Assembly (NCBI RefSeq): GCF_000559085.1
Contig: NZ_JALN02000001.1
Span: forward strand, 3,348,001 to 3,412,000
DNA from: Mycolicibacterium aromaticivorans JS19b1 = JCM 16368
Lineage (GTDB): Bacteria; Actinomycetota; Actinomycetes; Mycobacteriales; Mycobacteriaceae
Length of the DNA: 64,000 bases
Direction: 5' to 3'
Made by a program: the position numbers and the translations under genes. The notes beneath the pieces are model-generated. The model did not search any database. It had not been told where the DNA came from and saw only the letters and a list, made by a program, of their open reading frames with translations. How positions within the stretch are numbered: position 1 is the stretch's first letter; the number at the start of each line of letters is the position of its first letter. Below are positions 16,600 to 26,828 of this stretch, one piece after another.

Positions 16600-17375
16600 G
16601 TCTGAACGGAAAAGTCGCTCTGGTCACCGGTGCGGCACGAGGCATCGGACGCGGCATCGCGCTGCGGCTCGCCCGGGACGGCGCTGACCTGGCCCTGGTC
16701 GACGTGCGACCGGAAGGCATCGACGCCGTCGCCAACGAGATCAGCGAGATCGGCTGCAAAGTCACCACATTCGTCGCCGACGTCAGCGACCGCCGACAAG
16801 TCTTCGCCGCCGTCGACCATGCCGCCTCGGCGCTCGGCGGCTTCGACATCATAGTCAACAACGCCGGCATCGCCCTGGTCGGCCCGATCGCCGACGTCAC
16901 GCCCGAACAGATCGAGAAGCTCTGGGCGATCAACGTCAACGGCGTGCTGTGGGGCATCCAGGCCGCCGTCGCCATGTTCAGACAGAACGGCACCAGGGGA
17001 AAGATCATCAATGCTTCGTCGATCGCCGGCCACGACGGCTTCGCGATGCTCGGCCCGTACAGCGCCTCCAAGTTCGCGGTGCGCGCGCTGACCCAGGCCG
17101 CCGCCAAGGAATACGCCGCCGACGGGATCACCGTCAACGCCTACTGCCCGGGTGTCGTCGGCACCGACATGTGGGTGGAGATCGACAAACGGTTCGCCGA
17201 ATTGACCGGAGCCGCCGAGGGCGAGACCTACGAGAAGTTTGTCGGTGGCATCGCCCTCGGCCGTGCCGAAACCCCCGACGACGTGGCGGGCTTCGTCTCG
17301 TATCTGGCCGGCCCGGACGCCGACTACATGACAGGCCAGGCGGGTCTGATCGACGGTGGCCTGGTCTACCGCTGA
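16596..17375 (+). CDS. SDR, acetoin(diacetyl) reductase-like
   Basis: A 259-residue classical SDR: TGAARGIGRGIA at the N-terminus with VDVRPEG after the second strand (NAD-type Asp), NNAGIA near residue 88, catalytic INASSIAG and YSASKFA near residue 152, then the C-terminal GQAGLIDGGLVY. The NAYCPGVVGTDMW segment resembles acetoin/diacetyl reductases. GTG 16596 overlaps the stop of the butanediol dehydrogenase gene. Together they fit interconversion of C4 ketone/alcohol compounds, feeding the aldehyde dehydrogenase downstream. Confidence 0.82.
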   Translation: MSLNGKVALVTGAARGIGRGIALRLARDGADLALVDVRPEGIDAVANEISEIGCKVTTFVADVSDRRQVFAAVDHAASALGGFDIIVNNAGIALVGPIADVTPEQIEKLWAINVNGVLWGIQAAVAMFRQNGTRGKIINASSIAGHDGFAMLGPYSASKFAVRALTQAAAKEYAADGITVNAYCPGVVGTDMWVEIDKRFAELTGAAEGETYEKFVGGIALGRAETPDDVAGFVSYLAGPDADYMTGQAGLIDGGLVYR

Positions 17376-17398
17376 GATGCGGAGCACAATCGGCAGTA

Positions 17399-18685
17399 AT
17401 GCAAGGGGCGTACGTGCCTGAGCCCGCAGTCGCGCTCGGCGAGGACCCGCGCAACTATGCGCGGCTGATGTCGGCTGTCTACGACGCGACCATGGCGGGC
17501 CATCGCGCCCCCGCCCGCCCGCGCGACGTCATCGGCGAATCGTGGCACCGGCTGATGTCGGCCGGTGTCGACCCGGACCGCCGCGCCCAGCCCGTCGTCG
17601 AAGCCGGCGGCCTGGAGGCGCTCCGCCGGACGTCCGGCTTGATGGCCGTCCTCGACGAGGTCTCCCGCGGGTTGGAATCGCTCGTCGCCGACGGCACCAA
17701 CATCCTCGTCGTCGCTGACGCGCAAGGCCGGGTGCTGTGGCGGTCAGGCTCGCCGGCCGTGCTCACCAACGCCGACCGGTTGGGCTTCATCGAAGGTGCG
17801 CACTGGGCGGAAGGGGAAGTCGGCACCAACGCCATCGGCACCGCGCTGGTGTCGAACCGCGCCGTGCAGGTGTTCTCCGCCGAGCATTTTCTGCGCACCC
17901 ACCACTCCTGGACTTGTGCGGGCGCGCCCATCCGCGATCCGCGAACCGGGCAGGTGATCGGGGTGGTCGACGTGTCCGGCCCCGCCGCGACCGTGCACCC
18001 GACAACGGTGGCGCTCGTCGATGCCGTCGCCCGGCTCGCCGAGTCGCACCTGCGTGAACAACACGACCGCACCCTGAACCGGCTGCGGATGGTCGCGGCC
18101 CCGATCCTGGCCCGGATCGGCAAGCCCGCGTTGGCGGTCGACGCTGAGGGCTGGGTGGCGGCTGTCGACTCGCTGCCGCTGCATCACCGCATCCTGTTAC
18201 CCGAGGACATCGCGGCGGGCCGCTCGTGGATCCCCACCTTCGGAATCTGCGATATCGACATATTGCCCGGGGGTTGGCTGGTTCGGCCGGCTGACGACGA
18301 CGCACCAGCGTTGGCGCAGGCATCGTTGGACTTGACGGTCGCCGGCGCACCGGCGTTGGACATGACAGGACAGTTCGGGCGTTGGCGCCACGACGTTTCG
18401 CTGCGGCATGCCGAGATCCTGCTGATTTTGGCGCGGGATCCCGGCGGCCGGTCGGCGCCCGAGTTGGCCGCCGACCTCTATGGTGATCGTTCCCGGGTCG
18501 TCACGGTTCGCGCCGAATTGTCCCGGCTGCGCAAGCAGTTCGCCGGTCTGCTTGCCGCCCAGCCGTACCGCTTCGCCGGCGGAATCGAGGTGACGGTGCG
18601 CTACCCCGCGGACCTCTCGATGGTGTTGCCCGCGTCGACCGCACCCGCGGTTCGCGCCGTTCGTATCAATGCAAGTGACTCATAG
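17399..18685 (+). CDS. GAF-domain regulator, AcoR/MimR-like, lacking the AAA+ domain
   Basis: A 428-residue regulator. The N-terminus has [20 protein letters not shown], the hallmark of AcoR/DhaR-type activators, followed by a GAF domain ([51 protein letters not shown]). There is no sigma54-interacting ATPase region. The C-terminus ([20 protein letters not shown], then [20 protein letters not shown]) looks like a winged-helix DNA-binding domain. This shorter GAF-plus-HTH form is typical of actinobacteria. It probably activates the neighbouring oxidoreductase and aldehyde dehydrogenase genes on sensing a ketone or aldehyde. ATG 17399 lies 24 bases after the SDR. Confidence 0.83.
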   Translation: MQGAYVPEPAVALGEDPRNYARLMSAVYDATMAGHRAPARPRDVIGESWHRLMSAGVDPDRRAQPVVEAGGLEALRRTSGLMAVLDEVSRGLESLVADGTNILVVADAQGRVLWRSGSPAVLTNADRLGFIEGAHWAEGEVGTNAIGTALVSNRAVQVFSAEHFLRTHHSWTCAGAPIRDPRTGQVIGVVDVSGPAATVHPTTVALVDAVARLAESHLREQHDRTLNRLRMVAAPILARIGKPALAVDAEGWVAAVDSLPLHHRILLPEDIAAGRSWIPTFGICDIDILPGGWLVRPADDDAPALAQASLDLTVAGAPALDMTGQFGRWRHDVSLRHAEILLILARDPGGRSAPELAADLYGDRSRVVTVRAELSRLRKQFAGLLAAQPYRFAGGIEVTVRYPADLSMVLPASTAPAVRAVRINASDS

Positions 18686-18695
18686 AGGAGTACCT

Positions 18696-20218
<1,523 letters not shown>

Positions 20219-20219
<1 letters not shown>

Positions 20220-20767
20220 TGAGTGATTTCGGCGCGCAAACGGCCGCCCAGCGAACGAAAACGCGCCGAAATCCCGAGGAGCAGGCGCCGCCGCGAGCAT
20301 TGATCACCGCGGCGGCCGCCGACCTTCTGCACCGCTTGCAGCAGCGGCACGGGCCGCTGATGTTTCACCAGTCCGGCGGCTGCTGCGACGGGTCGTCGCC
20401 GATGTGCTACCCCGACGGTGACTTCATCGTCGGCGACCGCGACGTTCTGCTCGGGGTGCTCGAGGGCGCCCCGGTCTGGATTTCCGGCCCGCAGTTCGAG
20501 ACGTGGAAGCACACCCAGCTCGTCATCGACGTCGTCCCCGGTCGCGGCGGAGGCTTCAGCCTCGAGGCCCCCGAGGGGATGCGCTTCCTGAGCCGCGGAC
20601 GGGCGTTCACCGATGCGGAAAACCGGTTGCTGGCCAGCGATTCTCCGCTGACCGGAGCCGATTATGAGCGTGGTGCACGACCAGCTGGACGGTCCGATCT
20701 GGTGGTCATCGAGGCGGCAGATGCGTGTGCAATCCCTGGTCGGCGCGCCGGAGTCGTTCAGCAATAG
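20219..20767 (+). CDS. DUF779 protein (Rv0459-like)
   Basis: A 182-residue protein as drawn. The DUF779 core starts around residue 28: LLHRLQQRHGPLMFHQSGGCCDGSSPMCYP, with three conserved cysteines and His, then FIVGDRDVLLGVL and WISGPQFETWKHTQL. The family is always linked to aldehyde dehydrogenases, role unknown. ATG 20219 overlaps the aldA stop, but the first 20 codons are made entirely of a palindromic repeat that occurs again at 58869 in noncoding sequence. TTG 20300 is therefore a credible alternative start. The C-terminal 35 residues after LASDSPLTG are poorly family-like. Confidence 0.75.
20225..20273. repeat. 49-bp palindromic repeat, copy 1
   Basis: A perfect 12-bp stem (GATTTCGGCGCG at 20225-20236, complement at 20262-20273) around a 25-base loop. 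It matches 58869-58917 at 43 of 49 positions, including the loop core GCGAACGAAA. It lies just after the aldA stop and inside the drawn start of DUF779. Confidence 0.75.
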
Positions 20768-20796
20768 ACCGCTTGACTGCACGTACCCTCATAAGG

Positions 20797-21075
20797 GTGA
20801 TACCCCTGCCTCGGGCATGGCTGCTCACAAGCGCGTTGCTGGTGGGCACCGTGACCGGCCTCGTTGCCGCGGTCGTGGCCACCCTGCTGGTCAAGACGCC
20901 CGTTCGTCCGGATCTGGTGGTCGGTTTGGTGGTGGCTGTTCCGAGCGTCATCGGCATGCTGCTGATCCTGTTCTCGGGCCGCCGGTGGATGACCACAGTG
21001 GGGGCCTTCATCCTGGCGATGGCGCCAGGTTGGCTGGGGGCATTGGTTCTGGTTCAGGTGGTGTCCCATGGCTGA
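20797..21075 (+). CDS. Small conserved hydrophobic protein (Rv0460-like)
   Basis: A 92-residue membrane protein with two or three helices (LLTSALLVGTVTGLVAAVVA, VVGLVVAVPSVIGMLLILF, TTVGAFILAMAPGWLGALVL). GTG 20797 was chosen because the preceding in-frame codons (from 20725) are Arg/Ser-rich and overlap the DUF779 gene. Position between the DUF779 and Rv0461-like genes matches Rv0460. It overlaps the next gene by 8 bases. Function unknown. Confidence 0.7.
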   Translation: MIPLPRAWLLTSALLVGTVTGLVAAVVATLLVKTPVRPDLVVGLVVAVPSVIGMLLILFSGRRWMTTVGAFILAMAPGWLGALVLVQVVSHG

Positions 21076-21622
21076 CAAAGCGTCCCTCCCGTCGACCGAG
21101 CCCCACCACGCACCGATCTTCGACACCGGCCCGCATCCTCACGCGCTGCGGTCGTTGACAGACGAACCCGAGGCGGAAGTCTCGGAGGAATCAATCGCCT
21201 TCAGCGAGTTGGAGAACTTCGACACCGATGCGTTCCTGCACCGGGTCGAGGGTTCACTGCACGCGGAGCCGGTGGTGGTGCCGCCCGCGCCGACGGCCGT
21301 CGCCGGCACGTACCAGTACGTGAAGCGGTGGCAGTTCGTGTTCATCGTCGCCGCGGTGTGGGTCCTGGCCGGAGCCGCCGGCCTGGGCTTCTACTTCTGG
21401 TGGTACACCTCGCTGCATAAGACCCCCGCGGTGTTCTGCGTGCTGATGTACCTGATCGTCTGCTCGGTCGCCAGCATGCTGGTCTCGATGGTGCAGAACC
21501 GGCCACCGGTTACGGCGCTGGCCATCGCGCTGATGTCGGCGCCGTTGGCCTCGGTGGCCACCGCCGCGCTGCTGCATGGCGCCTACTACTTCGAATGGAT
21601 TGCCCGTCCGACGATAGGCTGA
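21068..21622 (+). CDS. Conserved membrane protein (Rv0461-like)
   Basis: A 184-residue protein with a 90-residue acidic, Pro-rich cytosolic N-terminus and three C-terminal membrane helices ([59 protein letters not shown]). Located directly upstream of lpdC as in M. tuberculosis. No enzymatic motif seen; function unknown. Confidence 0.75.
   Translation: MADKASLPSTEPHHAPIFDTGPHPHALRSLTDEPEAEVSEESIAFSELENFDTDAFLHRVEGSLHAEPVVVPPAPTAVAGTYQYVKRWQFVFIVAAVWVLAGAAGLGFYFWWYTSLHKTPAVFCVLMYLIVCSVASMLVSMVQNRPPVTALAIALMSAPLASVATAALLHGAYYFEWIARPTIG
21615..21620 (+). promoter_or_regulatory. -10 element (TAGGCT) before lpdC
   Basis: TAGGCT exactly 6 bases before the GTG at 21627, preceded by GA. The same element and spacing occur at ramB, galE2-like and the HadA-like gene. 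Probably a leaderless promoter. Confidence 0.55.
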
Positions 21623-21626
21623 GGCC

Positions 21627-23027
21627 GTGACTCACTATGACGTCGTCGTTGTCGGAGCCGGTCCCGGCGGATACGTCGCGGCGATCCGCGCGGCACAGCT
21701 CGGACTCAACACCGCCATCATCGAACCGAAGTATTGGGGCGGAGTGTGCCTCAATGTCGGCTGCATCCCGTCGAAGGCGTTGCTGCGCAATGCCGAGCTG
21801 GCCCACATCTTCACCAAGGACGCCAAGACGTTCGGCATCAGCGGAGAGGCCACCTTCGATTACGGTGTCGCCTTCGACCGCAGCCGGAAAGTCGCCGACG
21901 GCCGCGTCGCCGGCGTGCACTTCCTGATGAAGAAGAACAAGATCACCGAGATCCACGGCTACGGGAAGTTCACCGGCCCGAACAGCATCGAGGTCGATCT
22001 CAACGAGGGCGGGACCGAAACGGTCGAGTTCGACAACGCGATCATCGCGACCGGCTCGAGTACCCGACTGGTTCCGGGCACCTCACTGTCGAAGAACGTC
22101 GTCACCTACGAGGAGCAGATCCTGTCCCGGGAGCTGCCCAAGTCGATCATCATCGCCGGCGCCGGCGCGATCGGCATGGAGTTCGCCTACGTCATGAAGA
22201 ACTACGGCGTCGACGTCACGATCGTCGAGTTCCTGCCGCGCGCGCTGCCCAACGAGGATGCCGAGGTCTCCAAGGAGATCGAGAAGCAGTACAAGAAGCT
22301 CGGCGTGAAGATCCTGACCGGCACCAAGGTCGAGTCCATCACCGACAACGAGGCCGACGGATCCGTTGTCGTCGTGGTCAGCAAAGACGGCAAAACAGAG
22401 GAGCTCAAGGCCGAGAAGGTGTTGCAGGCCATCGGCTTTGCCCCGAATGTCGAAGGCTTCGGACTCGACAAGGCGGGCGTCGAGCTGACCGACCGCAAGG
22501 CGATCGGCATCGACGACTACATGCGCACGAACGTGCCGCACATCTACGCCATCGGCGATGTCACGGCCAAGCTGCAACTCGCCCACGTCGCGGAAGCGAT
22601 GGGTGTGGTGGCCGCCGAGACGATCGCCGGCGCCGAGACGCTGGCGCTCGGTGACTACCGGATGCTGCCGCGAGCGACGTTCTGCCAGCCGCAGGTCGCC
22701 AGCTTCGGCCTCACCGAGCAGCAGGCCCGCGACGAGGGTTACGACGTGAAGGTGGCCAAGTTCCCGTTCACGGCCAACGGCAAGGCGCACGGGCTGGCCG
22801 ACCCCACCGGCTTCGTCAAGGTCATCGCCGACGCCAAGTACGGCGAACTCCTCGGTGGCCATCTGATCGGGCCTGATGTCTCCGAACTTCTGCCGGAGCT
22901 GACGCTGGCGCAGAAGTGGGATCTGACCGTCAACGAGCTGACCCGCAACGTGCACACCCATCCGACGCTGTCGGAGGCACTCCAGGAATGCTTCCACGGT
23001 CTCGCCGGCCACATGATCAACTTTTGA
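21627..23027 (+). CDS. lpdC: Dihydrolipoamide dehydrogenase
   Basis: A 466-residue flavoprotein, the E3 subunit of pyruvate, oxoacid and branched-chain dehydrogenase complexes and, in mycobacteria, part of the peroxynitrite-reductase system with DlaT and AhpD. FAD motif [20 protein letters not shown], redox disulfide in [16 protein letters not shown] motif [19 protein letters not shown] near residue 180, and the C-terminal His-Glu pair in [17 protein letters not shown] 21627 gives the standard THYDVVVVG start and has a leaderless -10. Confidence 0.95.
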   Translation: MTHYDVVVVGAGPGGYVAAIRAAQLGLNTAIIEPKYWGGVCLNVGCIPSKALLRNAELAHIFTKDAKTFGISGEATFDYGVAFDRSRKVADGRVAGVHFLMKKNKITEIHGYGKFTGPNSIEVDLNEGGTETVEFDNAIIATGSSTRLVPGTSLSKNVVTYEEQILSRELPKSIIIAGAGAIGMEFAYVMKNYGVDVTIVEFLPRALPNEDAEVSKEIEKQYKKLGVKILTGTKVESITDNEADGSVVVVVSKDGKTEELKAEKVLQAIGFAPNVEGFGLDKAGVELTDRKAIGIDDYMRTNVPHIYAIGDVTAKLQLAHVAEAMGVVAAETIAGAETLALGDYRMLPRATFCQPQVASFGLTEQQARDEGYDVKVAKFPFTANGKAHGLADPTGFVKVIADAKYGELLGGHLIGPDVSELLPELTLAQKWDLTVNELTRNVHTHPTLSEALQECFHGLAGHMINF

Positions 23028-23293
23028 GACCGACGCTGATCGCCGGTATCGGCGGCCTAGTGATCGGCCACATCCTGTGGCTGATCGGTATCTCGTTGGC
23101 AACCAACGGGCAGGACGTCAGCTTCTGGGTGCTGATCCTCTCGGCGGTGATCCTCGTGGCCGCCGCGGTCGTCGGCTATTTGGCCTGGCGGGAGTATCAG
23201 CGGAAACGCATGGTGTGGGCTGCTTTTCTGGGCTGCATGCCAGTCTCGCCGGTGATCTTCACGCTGATCGTTCTCGGCGTCACCTACCTGTAG
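23024..23293 (+). CDS. Small membrane protein (Rv0463-like)
   Basis: An 89-residue protein with three hydrophobic segments ([55 protein letters not shown]). TTG 23024 overlaps the lpdC stop by 4 bases (TTGA), matching the Rv0463 position directly after lpdC. Function unknown. Confidence 0.68.
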   Translation: MRPTLIAGIGGLVIGHILWLIGISLATNGQDVSFWVLILSAVILVAAAVVGYLAWREYQRKRMVWAAFLGCMPVSPVIFTLIVLGVTYL

Positions 23294-23403
23294 GCGTTCC
23301 TGCCAGCTGTTCAACAGGTTCGTTTCAGGCTGCCTCAAGCAACTCGTAGTCCACTGCGTGGCAGCCGGTGCCAAACAGGGTCCGGCTCCAAACGGGGGGC
23401 GAC

Positions 23404-23655
23404 ATGGCCGAGTGGGCGCGTGCTGGACGCACGAAAATTCTGATGGCAGTGCTGGGGGGCAGCGCCGTGCTCGCGATGGGGGGACTGACCATCGCGTTCG
23501 ACGGCGGCGTGCCGATGGATTCGTCGCCGGTCGCAGCGCCCATCCTGCCCGGCCCGATGACGCAGGGTGACACCGTGACCATGACGGTTCCGCCGTCGGT
23601 CTTGGAGACGGAGAAAGCTGTCGTAACGCACAAGGCTCAGCCCTACAAGGGGTAG
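23404..23655 (+). CDS. Small exported or membrane-anchored protein
   Basis: An 83-residue protein with a basic N-terminus and a single hydrophobic segment (KILMAVLGGSAVLAMGGLTI), then a Pro/Thr-rich tail. ATG 23404 has GGGGGGCG just upstream; an upstream in-frame ATG at 23368 would give a 12-residue extension without a Shine-Dalgarno. It resembles a family of short secreted mycobacterial proteins of unknown function. Convergent with the CMD gene, 7 bases apart. Confidence 0.6.
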   Translation: MAEWARAGRTKILMAVLGGSAVLAMGGLTIAFDGGVPMDSSPVAAPILPGPMTQGDTVTMTVPPSVLETEKAVVTHKAQPYKG

Positions 23656-23662
23656 CCCGACC

Positions 23663-24199
23663 CTAGTCGGCGAAGTCCATCGGAACCCGCAGCGTGGCCA
23701 GAATGCCTGCTATCGCATCGTAATGGCCTGCCAGGGCGCAGAATTCGATCACCTGCTCGCGGCTCAAGTGTGTCGATAACGTTGTGAAGGTGTCATCGGA
23801 CAGGTCGCGATTGAGCACGAACTCGTCCACCGCGGTCAGCAGTGCGCGCTGACGGTCGGTCAGTCCCTCGGCCGTTGGGCCGGCAAAGATCTTGTCCTGC
23901 AACGCCTCATCGACGCCACGGCTGCGGGCCAGCCTGCGGTGCTGCTGCAGCTCGTACTCCGAACCGCGCAGGTGACCGACGCGCAGGATCACCAGTTCTT
24001 TGTCCCGCTTGGGCAGCTTGCCCCAATTCAGCAGCACACCCGAATACGGCAGAAATGACAGGAACAGTAGCTTGTGCCGGCCCAGGACTTCGAAGAGGTG
24101 CATGTGCGGAGCGCGAATCGACCGTGCACCCAACCGGGATATGCCCCAGTTGAGCAGGCCGAGCTCGCGTCGGTCCCCGGGTGGAATACGTTGACCCAT
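23663..24199 (-). CDS. Carboxymuconolactone decarboxylase-family protein (Rv0464c-like)
   Basis: A 178-residue CMD-like helical protein. The core reads KLPKRDKELVILRVGHLRGSEYELQQHRRLARSRG; the usual CxxC is replaced by LRGSEYE, with Glu and His retained, so it belongs to the redox-cysteine-free branch. ATG 24199 overlaps the ramB stop in TGATG, so the two are translationally coupled. Conserved linkage with ramB (Rv0464c-Rv0465c). Function unknown. Confidence 0.78.
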   Translation of the reverse strand: MGQRIPPGDRRELGLLNWGISRLGARSIRAPHMHLFEVLGRHKLLFLSFLPYSGVLLNWGKLPKRDKELVILRVGHLRGSEYELQQHRRLARSRGVDEALQDKIFAGPTAEGLTDRQRALLTAVDEFVLNRDLSDDTFTTLSTHLSREQVIEFCALAGHYDAIAGILATLRVPMDFAD

Positions 24200-25623
24200 C
24201 ACGACTCCTTGACCAGATAGGGCGACACCGTGCTGCGGTGCTCATCGAGATCCAGTGCCCGGCCCAGAGCCGGAAAGGCCCGCTGCGGGCAGTTGTCCCG
24301 TTCGCACACCCGGCAGCCCGCACCGATCGGTGTCGCGCTGTCTGATGACAGATCAAGACCCTTCGAGTAAACCAGCCGGCTGGCGTGCCGCATCTCGCAG
24401 CCCAGTCCGATCGCAAAGGTCTTGACGGGCTGGCCGTAGCGCGACGCCCGCCGTTCGACCGTGCGCGCCACCCACATGTAGTTCTGCCCGTCGGGCATCT
24501 GGGCGATCTGCACCAAGATCTTGCCCGGGTTGGAGAACGTCTCGTAGACGTTCCACAGTGGGCAGGTACCGCCGGCGGAGGAAAAGTGAAAGCCGGTGGC
24601 GGACTGGCGTTTAGACATGTTTCCGGCCTTATCCACCCGGACGAACGAGAACGGGACGCCACGCATGGACGGCCGCTGTAACGTCGAGAGCCGATGGCAG
24701 ATCGTCTCGTAACTGACCTGATAGAAGGCCGAGAGTCGTTCGATATCGTAGCGAAAGTTCTCAGCCATACTGTGAAACTGCCCGTAGGGCAACACCGTTG
24801 CGGCCGCGAAATAGCTTGCCAGGCCCAGACGGGCCAGTTTTCGCGACTCCTCGCTGGTGAACTTTCCCTCGTCGACCAATGTGTCGATCAGGTGACCGCA
24901 CTCGAGATACGCCAGCTCCGTGGCCATCTTGAACACTTGCTGGCCCGACGACAGGTGGTTGCTGATCTCGAGAGTGCGTGCCACCGGGTCGTAACGGTGC
25001 AGCACGGTATCGCCCATATCGACACGCCGGATGATGTGGACGCCGTGCACCATCGTCAGCCGGTCGGCCAACTCCCGTGACAGCTCGGCACGGTGCATCC
25101 GCATCCGGATGGTGAGATCCTCGGCGGCAGTGTCGAGTTCGTGCAGATAATTCTGCCGTTGGTAGAAGTAGTCGCGGACCTCTTCGTGCGGCATGGAGAT
25201 CGACGCCGAGCCACTGCCCCCGGTGTTGAGGTTGAACCGATCTTCGGTGGCCGCCGCCAATTGCGCGGTGGTGATCCGGTAGCGGCGATGCAGGTTGACG
25301 ATCGCGCGGGCTATCGCCGGATGGGTGCCGACGATGTCGGCGACCTCGGTCATGTCGACATCGAGGTCGAGGTCGCGATCCATGGTCACTTCACGCAGTT
25401 CGGCCACCAGTCGGGTGTCGTCCTCCGACGAAAAGAAGGTGGCATCAACCCCGAACACCTCGGTGATACGCAGCAGCACCGCGACGGTCAACGGCCGGAC
25501 GTCGTGCTCGATCTGGTTGAGATAGCTCGGTGATATCTCCAGCATCTGAGCCAGTGCGGCCTGGCTGAATCCGCGTTCGCTGCGGAGCTGTCGAATCCGG
25601 GAGCCGACGAACGTCTTGGCCAC
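24199..25623 (-). CDS. ramB: Transcriptional regulator of acetate metabolism RamB
   Basis: A 474-residue regulator. N-terminal XRE helix-turn-helix: RIRQLRSERGFSQAALAQML and ISPSYLNQIEHDVRPLT. The middle is an IrrE/ImmA-like domain without an intact HExxH (ATELAYLECGHLID). The C-terminal short-chain-fatty-acyl regulator domain has a cysteine cluster (GGTCPLW, then GAGCRVCERDNCPQRAFP). RamB controls glyoxylate-cycle genes in corynebacteria and icl1 in M. tuberculosis (known); the isocitrate lyase gene is 1.2 kb away. GTG 25623 has TAGGCT 6 bases upstream. Confidence 0.9.
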   Translation of the reverse strand: MAKTFVGSRIRQLRSERGFSQAALAQMLEISPSYLNQIEHDVRPLTVAVLLRITEVFGVDATFFSSEDDTRLVAELREVTMDRDLDLDVDMTEVADIVGTHPAIARAIVNLHRRYRITTAQLAAATEDRFNLNTGGSGSASISMPHEEVRDYFYQRQNYLHELDTAAEDLTIRMRMHRAELSRELADRLTMVHGVHIIRRVDMGDTVLHRYDPVARTLEISNHLSSGQQVFKMATELAYLECGHLIDTLVDEGKFTSEESRKLARLGLASYFAAATVLPYGQFHSMAENFRYDIERLSAFYQVSYETICHRLSTLQRPSMRGVPFSFVRVDKAGNMSKRQSATGFHFSSAGGTCPLWNVYETFSNPGKILVQIAQMPDGQNYMWVARTVERRASRYGQPVKTFAIGLGCEMRHASRLVYSKGLDLSSDSATPIGAGCRVCERDNCPQRAFPALGRALDLDEHRSTVSPYLVKES

Positions 25624-25629
25624 CTGCCC

Positions 25630-25635
25630 AGCCTA
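25630..25635 (-). promoter_or_regulatory. -10 element (TAGGCT) before ramB
   Basis: Minus-strand TAGGCT with 6 bases to the GTG at 25623; no Shine-Dalgarno, consistent with a leaderless transcript. Confidence 0.55.
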
Positions 25636-25665
25636 CTCACGCCTGCGAAGGCGGCTTCGCACCGT

Positions 25666-25687
25666 TGCCAACGCAGGCTGGTTGGCA
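25666..25687. promoter_or_regulatory. Inverted repeat in the ramB divergent promoter
   Basis: TGCCAAC (25666-25672) and GTTGGCA (25681-25687) form a perfect 7-bp dyad with an 8-base spacer. TTGGCAT recurs just downstream. It lies about 30 bases upstream of the ramB -10, between ramB and the thioesterase gene, where an autoregulatory operator would be expected. The binding protein is not known from sequence. Confidence 0.45.
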
Positions 25688-25746
25688 TCCGGGGGGGCCT
25701 TTGGCATGATCGCGCTGGGACGGGACGGGAGAGGACGACAGACCAG

Positions 25747-26562
25747 ATGACCACCAGCACCACCGACACCGGCTTGGCGAAGGTGTTGATGCCGGTTCCC
25801 GATCCGCATCCCGATGTTTTCGACCGCGAATGGCCGCTGCGCGTCGGCGATATCGACCGCGTCGGCCGGTTGCGGTTGGACGCCGCCTGCCGCCACATCC
25901 AGGACATCGGCCAGGACCAGCTCCGCGAGATGGGCCACGAGGAAACGCATCCGCTGTGGATTGTCCGGCGCACCATGGTCGACCTGATCCGCCCGATCGA
26001 ATACCCGGAGATGCTGCGGCTGCGACGGTGGTGCTCGGGGACCTCGAACCGCTGGTGCGAGATGCGGGTCCGCATCGACGGCCGTAAGGGCGGCCTCATC
26101 GAATCCGAGGCCTTCTGGATCAACATCAACCGGGAGACTCAGGGGCCGGCCCGCATCGCCGACGACTTCCTGGACGGCCTGCAGCGCACCACCGATGTGA
26201 AACGACTGCGCTGGAAGGCCTATCTCACCGCCGGCTCGCGGCATGACGCCAACGAGATCCGCGCTTTCCCCATCCGCGTCAGCGACATCGATCTCTTCGA
26301 CCATGTCAACAACTCGGTGTACTGGAAGGTCGTCGAGGAGTTCCTGGCGCCGCAGCCGGAGCTCTTCGAATCGCCGCTGCGGGTCACCGTCGAACACGAT
26401 GCGCCGGTCGCCTTCGGCGACAAGCTCGAGATCTGTCTGCACGTGTATCCGCCCGGCTCCACCGACAAGTTCGGCCCGGAGCTCGCGGATCGCACTGTTA
26501 GAACGCTCACATACGTCGTCGGCGAAGAGGTCAAAGCCGTCGCATCGATCTTCGCGCTCTGA
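25747..26562 (+). CDS. Acyl-ACP thioesterase family protein (Rv0466-like)
   Basis: A 271-residue double-hotdog protein resembling plant FatA/FatB acyl-ACP thioesterases. The first hotdog has DAACRHIQDIGQDQLREMG and IVRRTMVDLIRPIEYPEML; the catalytic region has DIDLFDHVNNSVYWKVVEEF, whose Asp/Asn/His pattern (DxxxHxNN-like) is characteristic. It probably hydrolyses or binds long acyl chains. Upstream of isocitrate lyase as in M. tuberculosis. Confidence 0.83.
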   Translation: MTTSTTDTGLAKVLMPVPDPHPDVFDREWPLRVGDIDRVGRLRLDAACRHIQDIGQDQLREMGHEETHPLWIVRRTMVDLIRPIEYPEMLRLRRWCSGTSNRWCEMRVRIDGRKGGLIESEAFWININRETQGPARIADDFLDGLQRTTDVKRLRWKAYLTAGSRHDANEIRAFPIRVSDIDLFDHVNNSVYWKVVEEFLAPQPELFESPLRVTVEHDAPVAFGDKLEICLHVYPPGSTDKFGPELADRTVRTLTYVVGEEVKAVASIFAL

Positions 26563-26576
26563 CCGTCGCGGTTTAA

Positions 26577-26592
26577 CAGTACGGGCGTACTG
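26577..26592. promoter_or_regulatory. Dyad upstream of isocitrate lyase (CAGTACG-2-CGTACTG)
   Basis: A perfect 7-bp inverted repeat with a 2-base centre, 15 bases after the thioesterase stop and about 240 bases before aceA. Candidate operator (RamB or another carbon-source regulator) or the thioesterase terminator. Confidence 0.4.
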
Positions 26593-26624
26593 ACCTGCGA
26601 GAATCTGCTACTGAACGGTAACTT

Positions 26625-26638
26625 CTGAACCGGTTCAG
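26625..26638. promoter_or_regulatory. 14-bp palindrome CTGAACCGGTTCAG upstream of isocitrate lyase
   Basis: A perfect palindrome about 190 bases before the aceA start, in a noncoding region of 266 bases. Candidate operator; the regulator is unknown. Confidence 0.42.
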
Positions 26639-26828
26639 CTGTTGGCTGTCTTCGCAACCTTCGCAGGGTTATCACCCGGGTTGGCGAAAATTGGCACTCT
26701 TAATGGCTTGAACTGCGCTAATGGTGCGAGGCATGCTCGAGACAGCACACCAGCCACGCTGCGTTGACGTTAACAACTGATTTGCCGTCAAGGTGGCCAG
26801 TCGATCGAAAGAAGGAGCGCAGGCGCCC

